Below the pieces are notes generated by a model. That model saw only the letters and a list, made by a program, of their open reading frames with translations. It was not told the origin of the DNA and ran no database searches. Positions 52,470 to 61,695 of a DNA stretch of 64,000 nt are shown here, one piece after another. The translations under genes and the position numbers were made by a program. Where the stretch lies: positions 155,183 through 219,182 of the forward strand of contig NZ_NPFW01000008.1 of assembly GCF_002259405.1 (NCBI RefSeq), in the 5' to 3' direction. The DNA is from Rhodococcus sp. 14-2483-1-2. GTDB lineage: Bacteria; Actinomycetota; Actinomycetes; Mycobacteriales; Mycobacteriaceae. The number at the start of each line of letters is the position of its first letter. The stretch's first letter is position 1.

Positions 52470-52484
52470 TGAGAATCGTTCTCA
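52470..52484. promoter_or_regulatory. Fur-family (Zur/Fur-like) box
   Basis: TGAGAAT-C-GTTCTCA is a 15-base palindrome of 7-1-7 type, with the TGA and TCA ends seen in Fur and Zur boxes such as TGAAAATCATTTTCA. It lies 44 bases before the start of the LuxR-type gene. No Fur-type regulator is in the window. Confidence 0.5.
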
Positions 52485-52528
52485 TTGGTTTAGTTGGTCT
52501 CAACCCACTTCGGCGCCCGGGAGATCTG

Positions 52529-52894
52529 ATGTCCGCTCTGCTCGACCCCATGCCCTCCGAGAGCGGCTCATCGCTCCCGGCACCGCTTCGCTCACGTGGC
52601 CCCATCAGCCTGGTTCCGCCCCCCATGCAGGTACACCCCGTTCCCGCCGCCGCGAGCCCGTTCCCGCCCCGACCGGATCTGACCGACCGCGAGATCGAGG
52701 TCCTGCTCTGCTGGATTCGACACGATTCGAAGACCGAAGTGGCGAAAGCACTGTTTCTCTCGCTCGGCACCGTCAACACCCACCTCACCCGCATTCGGGC
52801 CAAGTACACCTCTGTCGGGCGCCCGGCACCGACCAAGGCAGGGCTGGTGGCACGGGCCCTCCAAGACGGACTGGTGGATATCTCGGAGCTGTGA
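52529..52894 (+). CDS. LuxR-family HTH protein without receiver domain
   Basis: A 121-residue protein with a disordered Pro-rich N terminus (~1-45) and a LuxR HTH: PDLTDREIEVLLCWI, FLSLGTVNTHLTRIRAKYTSVG and GRPAPTKAGLVARA. It lacks a receiver domain and so is not a classical response regulator. It is paralogous in its DNA-binding part to the gene at 51658. GGGAGATCTG provides a ribosome site before ATG 52529. A Fur-like box lies in its leader. Confidence 0.84.
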   Translation: MSALLDPMPSESGSSLPAPLRSRGPISLVPPPMQVHPVPAAASPFPPRPDLTDREIEVLLCWIRHDSKTEVAKALFLSLGTVNTHLTRIRAKYTSVGRPAPTKAGLVARALQDGLVDISEL

Positions 52895-52903
52895 GACCGC
52901 CGG

Positions 52904-54001
52904 TCAGACGCTGACGGCGGTCTCCACGCCTTCCTTCTCGAGACGCTTGTTGCGTCGGATGCTGCTCAGCAGAGCGGCTCCGATGAACAGGATTCCCACG
53001 AAACCGGTGATCAGCTCGTTGATGTGCACACCGATCGAGACCAGCAGGATGATGGACAACGCACCGATCGCCCAGTGCGCACCGTGCTCGAGGTACACGT
53101 AGTCGGACAACGTTCCCTTGCGAACCAGGAAGACCGTGATCGAGCGGACGAACATCGCGCCGATGAAGCCGAGGCCGAGCGCGATGATGATGGGGTCCGC
53201 GGTGATGGCGAAGGCACCGATGACACCGTCGAACGAGAAGGACGCGTCGAGCACCTCGAGGTAGAGGAACAGGAAGAACCCGGCCTTACCCGTCGCCTTC
53301 GCCAATTCGCTCGGACCGTTCGAGGACTCCTCGCCCTCTTCTTCGACGTGGAAGAGCTCACCGAGTCCGTTGACCGCGATGTACGTGATCATGCCGAGCA
53401 CGCCGGAGACCATGACGGTGGAGATCTTGTCATCGTCGGCGAGGAATTCGGCGCTCAGTACCAGCAGCAGGCCTGCGACGACCACGGACAGCTGATCGAG
53501 CCGGCCGATGCGAGCGAGGGGCTTCTCGAGCCAGCTCAGCCAGGTGATGTCGCGGTCCTCGAAGATGAAGCCGAGGAAGAGCATGAGCAGGAACATGCCG
53601 CCGAATGCAGCGATCTGCGGATGCGCGTCGGTGAGGAGCGTCTCGTAGCTGGGCGAACCGTCCGGGAAGGTCGCGGCGCCGTCTGCCGGCGGATTCAGCG
53701 CCAGATCGATGGCGGCGACCGGACCGAGGCCCGACGCAGCCCAGACGATGACCAGCGGGAACAGCAGCCGCATACCGAACACGGCGATGATGATGCCGAT
53801 GGTGAGGAAGATCTTCTGCCAGAACTCGCTCATGCGTCGCAGCACGGTGGCATTGATGACGGCATTGTCGAAGGACAGCGACACCTCGAGCACACCGAGG
53901 ATGAGGACGAGGATCATCGCCTCGATCCCGCCGTACAGGAAAGCCACGATGACGGACACGATGGTGACCGCGATCGACCATCCGAAGATCTTCACAACCA
54001 C
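52904..54001 (-). CDS. DUF475/TerC-like membrane protein
   Basis: A 365-residue TerC-superfamily protein with about nine helices. Acidic membrane residues typical of the family are present in VLEVSLSFDNAVINATVLRR and LEVLDASFSFDGVIGAFAIT. TerC proteins may bind metal ions and take part in tellurite resistance and metal homeostasis; here it follows terD by 92 bases in the same direction, separated by a strong terminator. The GTG start at 54001 is preceded by AGAAGG; GTG 53995 is an alternative. Confidence 0.88.
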   Translation of the reverse strand: MVVKIFGWSIAVTIVSVIVAFLYGGIEAMILVLILGVLEVSLSFDNAVINATVLRRMSEFWQKIFLTIGIIIAVFGMRLLFPLVIVWAASGLGPVAAIDLALNPPADGAATFPDGSPSYETLLTDAHPQIAAFGGMFLLMLFLGFIFEDRDITWLSWLEKPLARIGRLDQLSVVVAGLLLVLSAEFLADDDKISTVMVSGVLGMITYIAVNGLGELFHVEEEGEESSNGPSELAKATGKAGFFLFLYLEVLDASFSFDGVIGAFAITADPIIIALGLGFIGAMFVRSITVFLVRKGTLSDYVYLEHGAHWAIGALSIILLVSIGVHINELITGFVGILFIGAALLSSIRRNKRLEKEGVETAVSV

Positions 54002-54035
54002 AGTCGTGGCCCTTCTCGAGACTAAAGACGGAAAA

Positions 54036-54068
54036 ACCCCCGCCCATCATGAATGACGAGGCGGGGGT
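54036..54068 (-). terminator. terD terminator
   Basis: ACCCCCGCC (54036-54044) pairs with GGCGGGGGT (54060-54068), with an inner TCAT/ATGA pairing in the loop. On the minus strand it is followed by TTTTTC, so it acts as an intrinsic terminator after terD. Readthrough or a separate promoter must feed DUF475. Confidence 0.85.
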
Positions 54069-54093
54069 ACTCCCAATCTTGAGAGGGTCTTTA

Positions 54094-54669
54094 CTACACG
54101 TTTACTCCGAAATCGCGCGCGATTCCTGCGAGTCCGGACGCGTAGCCCTGACCGACTGCGCGGAACTTCCACTCCGCGCCGTTGCGGTACAGCTCACCGA
54201 AGACCATCGCGGTCTCGGTGGAGGCATCCTCGCTGAGGTCGTAGCGAGCGAGCTCGGAGTTGTCGGCCTGGTTGATGACGCGGATGAACGCGTTGCGCAC
54301 CTGACCGAACGACTGCGAGCGTGCGTCCGCATCGTAGATCGATACGGGGAAAGTGATGGTCTCGATCTCCGGCGGCACAGCGGCGAGATCGACCTTGATC
54401 TGCTCGTCGTCTCCGTCGCCCTCACCCGTGGTGTTGTCGCCGGTGTGCTCGATGGAGCCGTCGGGAGACTTCAGGTTGTTGAAGAACACGAAGTGCCCGT
54501 CGCTCAGGGCCTTCTTCGTCGAGTTCAGAGCGATGGCGCTGGCGTCGAGATCGAAGTCGGTGCCGGTCGTCGTGCGGATGTCCCATCCGAGACCGACCAC
54601 AACCGCGGTCAGGTTCGGAGCTGCCTTGGTGAGCGAGACATTGCCACCCTTGCTGAGGCTGACGCCCAT
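54094..54669 (-). CDS. terD: tellurium-resistance/stress protein TerD
   Basis: A 191-residue TerD with the Ca2+-binding beta-sandwich: [29 protein letters not shown] and the acidic loop [14 protein letters not shown], ending [19 protein letters not shown]. TerD proteins bind calcium with acidic loops and act in chemical-stress response. AAAGGA lies seven bases before the ATG. It is divergent from the coiled-coil gene, and the two share a 124-base intergenic region. Confidence 0.95.
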   Translation of the reverse strand: MGVSLSKGGNVSLTKAAPNLTAVVVGLGWDIRTTTGTDFDLDASAIALNSTKKALSDGHFVFFNNLKSPDGSIEHTGDNTTGEGDGDDEQIKVDLAAVPPEIETITFPVSIYDADARSQSFGQVRNAFIRVINQADNSELARYDLSEDASTETAMVFGELYRNGAEWKFRAVGQGYASGLAGIARDFGVNV

Positions 54670-54780
54670 GGAGAGGTCCTTTCGCAATTGGTTTCCCGTT
54701 ACGGGTTCAACCGTAGTGGGAATGTCCGGTTCTTGGACGTACTCCGCCAACGAGTACGACATCGCCAGGGTTCCCGTCAG

Positions 54781-54786
54781 TACTAT
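54781..54786 (+). promoter_or_regulatory. leaderless -10 of the Ter biosynthetic operon
   Basis: TACTAT lies seven bases before GTG 54794, as expected for a leaderless transcript. No clear -35 hexamer is present, which may point to an activator or an alternative sigma factor. Confidence 0.5.
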
Positions 54787-54793
54787 CGAACAG

Positions 54794-55975
54794 GTGACAA
54801 GTCGCTGGCCTGGGGTGTTCCGCCGGGGTGCCGAAGCGGACGCCGCCGCGCGTCGTTCCCAGGACAACGCTGTCGCCGCGTTTCTCGACATGGACAAGCG
54901 TCAGTCCATCGCCTCGGCGGGCGTCGAGGCCTCCACCGCACTGCGCCCCCAGGATCGACTCGCGGGCCGATGGACCGACACCGAGAAGCAGTGTTTCGAC
55001 GCCGGAGCCGCCTACCTCGCTGCCGTCGAGCAGTTCGACGGAATCACCACCCCGGCCGCCAGATCGGCCTTCGACCGAGCGACCGCGCTTCTGCACGATG
55101 CCAGCACTGCCGTGGACCGGTTCTACGACGCTCATCGAGGCACCCTCGAGCAGGCCTCCGCTCAGTTCGCCGCCACCCCGCGCCTGGTCCAGGACGCCTT
55201 GGCCGAGGCCGACGCAGCCCGATCCACCGTCGACGAACAGTTTGCCGGCTACCCATCACTCCGGCAGGCGTGGCGCGAACTCGATTCGGCAACAACGCAA
55301 TTGCAGGCCGACCAGCGTGACCCCCTGCGTGCCCGAGAGCACGCCGCCCTGGTCCGTGACCGAGCCGCCGCACTGCGGGCTGCCGTGGACTCGGCCCCGG
55401 GACGTCTTCAGGAGGCCAAGACGGCACTGGCCTCGGTGCGCACCCGAATCGAAGCCGTGCGAACGAGATCCGAGGGCATTGCCCCGGCATTCTCGAGTCT
55501 GCTCCGGGAGTTCAACGCCAAGAGCTCGGCAGACCTGTCTCGCAACGAACGGTCGAGTGCGCGTCACATCGAGCAGGCCGACGAGGATCTGAGCGCGGCG
55601 CGTTCGGCACTCGGTGCGGGCAATCCCGAACACGCACTGGATCTGGTGACCCAGGCGCGCCAACACCTGAGCGATGCCGAACAGCTGGTCGACGCGGTCA
55701 CCGACCGAGTTCGGCTACTGCGCGCGGTCAAGGCCGATCCGAAGGAGACCGAGAACAAAGTGCGGTTCAAACTTCGTGACGCTCAACAACTCGCGATCAA
55801 TCGCGGTCTGGTTGCCGAATGGGGCTCGGTGTTGGATGCTCAGCTCGCCCGGATCGACAGGGCGAGCACGGCGCTGACGGGTACCCATCCCGACTACTGG
55901 TCATATCTGCAGGATCTGGATACCATTTCGGACTTCATCGCAGGCGTGATCGACCGCATGCGTACCTCGCACTGA
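54794..55975 (+). CDS. coiled-coil protein of the Ter cluster
   Basis: A 393-residue protein that is mostly long helices with Ala, Arg, Glu and Gln repeats (about 60-330), typical of a coiled coil, without membrane segments. No enzymatic motif is visible. It is the first gene of the putative Ter biosynthetic operon and lies 23 bases before the lyase gene. Similar uncharacterised helical proteins are found beside terD in rhodococci. The GTG start lies seven bases after TACTAT, which fits a leaderless mRNA. Confidence 0.75.
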   Translation: MTSRWPGVFRRGAEADAAARRSQDNAVAAFLDMDKRQSIASAGVEASTALRPQDRLAGRWTDTEKQCFDAGAAYLAAVEQFDGITTPAARSAFDRATALLHDASTAVDRFYDAHRGTLEQASAQFAATPRLVQDALAEADAARSTVDEQFAGYPSLRQAWRELDSATTQLQADQRDPLRAREHAALVRDRAAALRAAVDSAPGRLQEAKTALASVRTRIEAVRTRSEGIAPAFSSLLREFNAKSSADLSRNERSSARHIEQADEDLSAARSALGAGNPEHALDLVTQARQHLSDAEQLVDAVTDRVRLLRAVKADPKETENKVRFKLRDAQQLAINRGLVAEWGSVLDAQLARIDRASTALTGTHPDYWSYLQDLDTISDFIAGVIDRMRTSH

Positions 55976-55998
55976 TCACATTCACACGAAGGACAGTG

Positions 55999-57147
55999 GT
56001 GCAACACTTTCGCCATCTCGACGCAGACACCCGTGACCGAGTGTTCTTCCTGCAGCCGGAAGACATCGAGACGAGCGACGGAAACGACCTCGTGGCAACG
56101 GCTCTCGGCGCAACGCTGTACATCCCGGCGACGCGTCCCGACCTGACCGCGACGGTGAACAAACGCACCGACGAGGGGGTTCGGTCCATCGTCATCGATC
56201 TCGAAGACGCTGTGGCGGACCATAATCTGGAAGAAGCGCTGGCCAACACCGTGCGAACTCTGAACGAACTCTCGGGTTCGAGATCGCTCGTGTTCGTTCG
56301 GGCTCGTACCGCCGCGCACATCCGCAGCATCTGCGCCGGCCTCGAGCACGGTGCCGCCGGGCTCGCGGGATTCGTCGTACCGAAGTTCACGGCAGCACAC
56401 GGAGCCGAGTCCCTCGACGAGATCGTCGCCGCATCGAAGGCACACGGCACCCGTCTGTTCGCCATGCCCGTCCTCGAATCCACGGAAGTGGTGCACCGGG
56501 AGACGCGCGACGCGGAACTCGTTGCCATCCGTGAACTCCTCGGCCGCTATCGCGACACGGTGCTGGCGGTGCGCATCGGTGCCACCGACATGTGCGGGAC
56601 CTTCGGCATCCGCCGCGACCGCGACCTGACGATCTACGACGTCCGCGTCGTCGCCGACGTCATCAGCGCGATCGTCAATCACCTGGGCCGGTACGACGGA
56701 TCGGGATTCGTCATCACCGGACCGGTGTGGGAGTACTTCGCAGACCACGAACGCATGTTCCGTCCCCTGCTGCGTCAGACGCCGTTCGTCGACCAAGAGG
56801 CCGTACGCTTCCGCCAGCAATTGGTCAGCAGCGACCTCGACGCCCTCCTGCGCGAGGTGGCACTCGACCGTGCGAACGGCATTCAGGGCAAGACCGTCAT
56901 CCACCCCTCGCACGTGCCTGCGGTGCACGCACTGTCCGCAGTGACGCACGAGGAGTACCACGACGCACTCGACATTCTCTCGTCCGACCAGGGCGGCGTC
57001 CAGGCATCCGGCTACCGCAACAAGATGAACGAACTGGGCCCGCACCGCAATTGGGCGAAGCAGACGATGGTGCGCGCCAAGGCGTTCGGCGTCACCAACG
57101 AGGGGATCACGTTCGTGGATCTACTGACCGCACTGGCACAGCGATGA
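55999..57147 (+). CDS. HpcH/HpaI (citrate-lyase-like) aldolase of the Ter cluster
   Basis: A 382-residue TIM-barrel lyase of the citrate lyase beta/HpcH family: YIPATRPDLTATVNK, the metal Glu/Asp in SIVIDLEDAVADH, VRARTAAHIR, AVRIGATDMCGTFG and the C-terminal KTVIHPSHVPAVHAL. It should make or break a carbon-carbon bond next to a carboxyl. Ter-linked lyases are part of the predicted nucleoside-like metabolite pathway. The start is the second of two GTG codons (55999), five bases after GAAGGA. It overlaps the next gene as ATGA. Confidence 0.88.
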   Translation: MQHFRHLDADTRDRVFFLQPEDIETSDGNDLVATALGATLYIPATRPDLTATVNKRTDEGVRSIVIDLEDAVADHNLEEALANTVRTLNELSGSRSLVFVRARTAAHIRSICAGLEHGAAGLAGFVVPKFTAAHGAESLDEIVAASKAHGTRLFAMPVLESTEVVHRETRDAELVAIRELLGRYRDTVLAVRIGATDMCGTFGIRRDRDLTIYDVRVVADVISAIVNHLGRYDGSGFVITGPVWEYFADHERMFRPLLRQTPFVDQEAVRFRQQLVSSDLDALLREVALDRANGIQGKTVIHPSHVPAVHALSAVTHEEYHDALDILSSDQGGVQASGYRNKMNELGPHRNWAKQTMVRAKAFGVTNEGITFVDLLTALAQR

Positions 57148-59477
57148 ACGCGAATCCGGCCGACGGCATCGTGCTCACCGACACCGGCTCGTCGTCGTCC
57201 TGGACGGCAACACAATTGGTGCGTCCCGGTCTGCGTCGCAACCCCCGCCGCGCCCACCTGCTGGTCTCGACGGTGCTCGGCAAACACATACCCGTCGACC
57301 CGGACGTCGTGATCGCCGCCGGCAACGAACTGGCCGCTCTGGTGCGCACCGCGGTGAACGGTTCCGATGTCGACGTTCTCGGATTCGCGGAAACGGCAAC
57401 GGGATTGGGCCATACGGTTGCGACGGCTCTGGGCGCACACTGCTACCTGCACTCGACGCGTCGCCCCGTTCCCGGCATGACCGTGCACGGCGAGTTCGAG
57501 GAGGGTCACTCGCACGCCACCGACCACCTGCTGATGCCCACATCGGCCGACCTGCTCGCCGGCGACCTGCCGTTGATACTCGTCGACGACGAGATCTCGA
57601 CCGGAGCGACCGCGTTGGATGCGTTGCGACAGATTCACGCGTCGGCCGAGCGCGCGCACTACGTCATCGCCTCCCTGGTGGACATGCGCACCGCCGAGCA
57701 TCTCGCTGCTGCCGCTGCGGTGGCAACGGAACTCGGCGTTCGAATCGACAACGTGAGCCTGGCGCAGGGATCGGTCGAGCTGGAGCAGGGTCTGGTGGAG
57801 ACGGTGCTGGACCTACCCGATCCGGTGTTCAATCCCACTGCTGCACAGCCTGGTTCGGTTCGTCGAGTCGACGCCCACTGGCCGGCGACCCTGCCCGACG
57901 GCGGCCGCCACGGATTCCTCCGATCCGACGCGGCAGGTTTCGACTCCGCGATCGACGATCTGTCGGCCACCGTCGCTGCAGCGCTCCCCGAATCGGCACC
58001 GGTGGTCGTCATCGGCCACGAGGAGCTGATGTATCTGCCGCTTCGACTCGCGGCGGCACTGCAGAAGCGGGGACACCGTGCCCTGTTCCAGACCACCACC
58101 CGGTCACCGGCATACGTTCTCGACGTGCCCGACTACCCCCTGCGCCGCGGCTTCGAATTCGCCGCGCCCGAGGACGAATCGGGACTGCGCTACCTCTACA
58201 ACGCGTCCGGGCCGCACGAGGCGACACTGGTGCTCGTCGCCGACGCCCCCGCCGACACCGACGCCCTCGCGGCAGCCGCCGAGACTCTCGCCGCGTCGGG
58301 CGCCGACGTACTCCTCGTGGTCGTGACCGGAGCCGACCCGGTGGCGCTCGAGGTCTCGCGGCGGGCACAACCACTCCGCGGACCCGAGTTCGGCTCCTAC
58401 GCAGCGGACGAAGTCACCTGGCTGCTCAAGGACCTCTCGTCGGTCTCGCTCGAAGCAGGAATCGAAGAGCGGGAGAAGCGCATTCAGGCCGGTGACGCCC
58501 ACTACGCCGAATCGCTCCCGGTCGAGTACCAACCGGATCTCGCCTACCGCGAACTGTTCGAGAAGGTGCTGCAGGACAGTGCATCGCGGCTGGCGGTCGC
58601 GGTCGGAACCGTCACCGAGGTCGTGCTGGCCGAGCGCGGCCACGACATCGCACTAGCCTCGCTGGCCCGCGCGGGCACCCCCGTCGGAATTCTCATGCGC
58701 CGCTGGGCCTTCGCAGCCCACGGCATCGAAATTCCGCACTACGCCGTCTCGATCGTGCGCGATCGAGGTATCGACGCCGTCGCACTGCGCTACCTTGCCG
58801 AGCACCACGACTCACGCTCGGTGGTGTTCGTCGACGGCTGGACCGGCAAGGGTGCGATCGCCCGCGAACTCACCGCCGCACTCCGCGACTTTCCCGGAGC
58901 CGAGTTCGACGACGACCTCGCCGTGCTCGCCGATCCGGGCAACTGCGCGCGCACGTACGGCACCCGTGACGACTTCCTGATCGCGTCGGCCTGCCTCAAT
59001 TCGACTGTGTCGGGTCTAGTTTCACGTACCGTGCTCAACGACGAACTGATTCGCCCCGGTGACTTCCACGGCGCGAAGTACTACGCCGATCTCGCGCCCG
59101 ACGACGTCTCGCGTCACCTGCTCGACACCGTCGCTGCACGTTTCGAAGACGTCCGGGAGGAGGTCGCCGCCTCGGTGACCGCCGTGCTCGCCTCCGACCG
59201 AACCCCCACCTGGACGGGATGGGCATCGGTGGAGAAGGTCCGCGAGGAGTACGGCATCTCGCACGTCAATTTCGTCAAACCCGGCGTCGGCGAGACCACT
59301 CGGGTGCTGCTGCGCCGTGTCCCGTGGCGGGTGCTGGTGCGGGACGCCGATGCGCCCGAGCACGAACACATTCGGATGCTCGCCGCGGCCAGGGGAGTAC
59401 CGGTGGACGTGGTTCCCGACCTCGCCTACTCCTGCATGGGGCTGATCAAGAACGTCTCGAACGCGGACGCGTCGTGA
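57144..59477 (+). CDS. PRTase-TRSP-StiP fusion of the Ter biosynthetic module
   Basis: A 777-residue three-domain protein. Residues ~10-200 are a PRTase_2 domain with the PRPP motif LILVDDEISTGATALDAL. Residues ~250-400 are the TRSP domain, including the eponymous TRSP in FQTTTRSPAYVLDVPDYPL. Residues ~420-777 are a StiP-type domain with FVDGWTGKGAIARELTAAL, Cys in ASACLNSTVSGLVSR and the end SCMGLIKNVSNAD. These three are separate genes in many Ter operons, and comparative genomics (Anantharaman and colleagues) predicted a nucleoside-like or nucleotide product. Overlapping stops and starts tie it to the lyase and the HAD gene. Confidence 0.88.
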   Translation: MNANPADGIVLTDTGSSSSWTATQLVRPGLRRNPRRAHLLVSTVLGKHIPVDPDVVIAAGNELAALVRTAVNGSDVDVLGFAETATGLGHTVATALGAHCYLHSTRRPVPGMTVHGEFEEGHSHATDHLLMPTSADLLAGDLPLILVDDEISTGATALDALRQIHASAERAHYVIASLVDMRTAEHLAAAAAVATELGVRIDNVSLAQGSVELEQGLVETVLDLPDPVFNPTAAQPGSVRRVDAHWPATLPDGGRHGFLRSDAAGFDSAIDDLSATVAAALPESAPVVVIGHEELMYLPLRLAAALQKRGHRALFQTTTRSPAYVLDVPDYPLRRGFEFAAPEDESGLRYLYNASGPHEATLVLVADAPADTDALAAAAETLAASGADVLLVVVTGADPVALEVSRRAQPLRGPEFGSYAADEVTWLLKDLSSVSLEAGIEEREKRIQAGDAHYAESLPVEYQPDLAYRELFEKVLQDSASRLAVAVGTVTEVVLAERGHDIALASLARAGTPVGILMRRWAFAAHGIEIPHYAVSIVRDRGIDAVALRYLAEHHDSRSVVFVDGWTGKGAIARELTAALRDFPGAEFDDDLAVLADPGNCARTYGTRDDFLIASACLNSTVSGLVSRTVLNDELIRPGDFHGAKYYADLAPDDVSRHLLDTVAARFEDVREEVAASVTAVLASDRTPTWTGWASVEKVREEYGISHVNFVKPGVGETTRVLLRRVPWRVLVRDADAPEHEHIRMLAAARGVPVDVVPDLAYSCMGLIKNVSNADAS

Positions 59478-60277
59478 GCTCTCTCGTCGCGGTGGATCTC
59501 GACCGTACGATGATCTTCTCCGAGGGCGCACTCGGTGTCCCCCTGGACGATTCGTTCGAGTGTGTCGAGATGTACGAGGGAAAGCCACTGTCCTACATGA
59601 GCTCTCGCTCGGTTGCACTCCTTCGAGCGTTGAGCGAGACCGTGATCGTGGTGCCGACCACCACGCGAACCATCGAACAGTTTCGACGGATCGCGCTGCC
59701 CGGCGCACCCTGGCGATACGCCATCACCAGCAACGGCGGCAACATCCTCGTCGACGGTGAGCCGGACATGCATTGGCGCAACGGGTTCGCGTTGGATCTG
59801 GCGGGCATCGGTGCAGAGTTGAGATCGCGGGTCTCCGAGGACTGGGTGCTCAAGTACCGCGAGGCCGACGGCCTGTTCTGCTACCTGGTGGTGAACACGG
59901 CCGCTGTGCCCGAGGGCTTCGTCGCGGAGTGGTCGCAGTGGTGCGCCGCTCGGGACTGGAACGTCTCGCAACAGGGGCGCAAGATCTACACGATGCCCAA
60001 CGCGGTGTGCAAGAGCTCTGCGGTGGCCGAGGTTCGGACCAGGCTGATTCAGGACGGCACCCTCGACGCCGCTGCCCGAGTCTTCGCCGCCGGTGACGGG
60101 GCGCTCGACGCCGAGATGCTCATCGCGGCCGACGCCGCGATCCGTCCGCGGCACGGTGAACTGGAGCTGCTCGGATTCACCCGGCCTGGTTTGACCGTCA
60201 CCGACTCCTCCGGCGTCCGGGCCACCGAGGAAATCCTCGAGTGGCTGCGGAACCGAACCGCCGTGCGCCGCGTCTAA
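59474..60277 (+). CDS. HAD-family phosphatase of the Ter module
   Basis: A 267-residue HAD hydrolase: motif I VAVDLDRTMIF (Asp nucleophile and Asp+2), motif II VVPTTTRT, Lys in NAVCKSSAVAEV and motif III/IV AAGDGALDAEML. This matches the HAD phosphoesterase found with PRTase-TRSP proteins in Ter clusters and could dephosphorylate the nucleotide intermediate. The GTG start overlaps the previous stop (GTGA). Confidence 0.88.
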   Translation: MSSLVAVDLDRTMIFSEGALGVPLDDSFECVEMYEGKPLSYMSSRSVALLRALSETVIVVPTTTRTIEQFRRIALPGAPWRYAITSNGGNILVDGEPDMHWRNGFALDLAGIGAELRSRVSEDWVLKYREADGLFCYLVVNTAAVPEGFVAEWSQWCAARDWNVSQQGRKIYTMPNAVCKSSAVAEVRTRLIQDGTLDAAARVFAAGDGALDAEMLIAADAAIRPRHGELELLGFTRPGLTVTDSSGVRATEEILEWLRNRTAVRRV

Positions 60278-60316
60278 CTGTTCGTCGGGGAGACAGACGT
60301 GGGGCAAGGGGTGGGT

Positions 60317-61693
60317 ATGACGGATCCGTACGAGGAACTCGCAGCGACGATCGACAAGATCGTCACCAGTACGTTCGTGACGCCGGTGGGTCCCGAATTT
60401 CTCGACTCCGTTCTGGACGCGGCATTCGAGAAGGCGAACGTGGCCCTCGACTACCGCGGCGAGTTCGAGCCGACCGAAGTGGTCATCACCGAGGCGTTCG
60501 AGGTGATGCCGCACGAGCAGATCGTGACCATGGTCGAATCGCTGGGAACCGCCACCATCGTGAACTCGTCCAAGAACTGGAACGACTTGTCCGCTGCCGC
60601 AACCACCGGATCCGACGGCTTCCGTTCCGGCATCGAGGCGGCCATGACGTCGGGCTGGTCGGGACCGACAGCCGACGCCGTCCGCGGCGGTGTGGGCAAC
60701 TACGTCTCGTCCGCGACCGCGCTGTCCACCTCGATGAGCTTGATCAGCAACAAATTGCTCGAGGCGCACTCCGGCTTCACGCAGACACAGTCGCGGATGC
60801 CACCGGTGGTTGCGCCCGGAAGCAGCATGATCGATGCCCTTCTGCCCATTCCCTTCGCCGCGAAGGATGCAGTGTCGGCCCGAGAGGAGCAGCAGGAAGA
60901 AGCACGCCGAATCATGCGCTCGGTCTACATACCAGGGGTATTGCAGTCCGATTCCCAGGTCCCCGTGCTACCGGCGGCGCACAACCCGGTCGCTGACGGT
61001 GGCGGTTCCAGCGGAGGCTGGGGACTCGGCACCTCCGCCGGGGGCGGAGGTATCGGCTCGACCTCCGGCACCACCGGCGCGGACGGAGGAGATTCGGCGG
61101 CCCGGACTGCTGCAACACAGGCGCAGGCCGGCTCCGCCGAGGCTGCCGAAGCGGGTCGGAGCGGTACTGCTGCGTCGGAGCAGCCCGGGTCGAGCGGTTC
61201 GGGTTCCCTGCCTCCGGCCGACAACTCCGGTGAAACTCGTGCCGCAGCGGCCACCGGGCCGGGTGCTTCCGGCGGTGGTACGGGTTCCGGGGTCGGCGCT
61301 GGTCCCGGCGGCGGCTACGGCGGAACAGGGCCAGGCGGCAGCGGCTTCGCCGGATCCAATGGTTCGGGCTACGGCGGCGGTGCGGGATACGGAGTCGGAT
61401 CCGGAGGCAGTTCCGGTGCCGGATCGGGTTACGGCGGATCGGTTCTCGGCCCTCCGATCGGTGGCGGGGCGGGCGGCGGGGCAGGCGGTACCGGTGGTCC
61501 CGGCAGCGCAGCTGCGGCGGCCGGGCGCGCGGGAGCGCACGGCATGCCGGGAATGGGTGCCATGGGCGGTGCGCGCGGTGCCGGCGACAACGACGGCGAA
61601 CACGCAACTCCCGGTTACCTCGTCGACGTGAGCAACGGCAGCGAATTGATCGGCGATCTGCCTCTGGTTGCACCTCCGGTACTCGGCGGCTGA
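60317..61693 (+). CDS. PPE-like type VII secretion substrate
   Basis: A 458-residue protein. Residues ~1-190 are helical, PPE/WXG-like, with NWNDLSAAATTGSDGFRSG and SGWSGPTADAVRGG (WxG turn). A Gly/Ser/Ala-rich low-complexity region follows (~215-430), and the end GYLVDVSNGSELIGDLPLVA is a block shared with actinobacterial ESX-linked PPE proteins. ATG 60317 with AAGGGG six bases upstream is chosen over GTG 60299. It is followed by an EspG-like gene two bases later. No PE or EsxAB genes are in the window. Confidence 0.8.
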   Translation: MTDPYEELAATIDKIVTSTFVTPVGPEFLDSVLDAAFEKANVALDYRGEFEPTEVVITEAFEVMPHEQIVTMVESLGTATIVNSSKNWNDLSAAATTGSDGFRSGIEAAMTSGWSGPTADAVRGGVGNYVSSATALSTSMSLISNKLLEAHSGFTQTQSRMPPVVAPGSSMIDALLPIPFAAKDAVSAREEQQEEARRIMRSVYIPGVLQSDSQVPVLPAAHNPVADGGGSSGGWGLGTSAGGGGIGSTSGTTGADGGDSAARTAATQAQAGSAEAAEAGRSGTAASEQPGSSGSGSLPPADNSGETRAAAATGPGASGGGTGSGVGAGPGGGYGGTGPGGSGFAGSNGSGYGGGAGYGVGSGGSSGAGSGYGGSVLGPPIGGGAGGGAGGTGGPGSAAAAAGRAGAHGMPGMGAMGGARGAGDNDGEHATPGYLVDVSNGSELIGDLPLVAPPVLGG

Positions 61694-61695
61694 CG

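Noticed and set aside
61000..61560. Gly-rich stretch of the PPE-like gene as a tandem DNA repeat
   Set aside because: Codon use varies and no exact repeat unit is present; it is protein low complexity.
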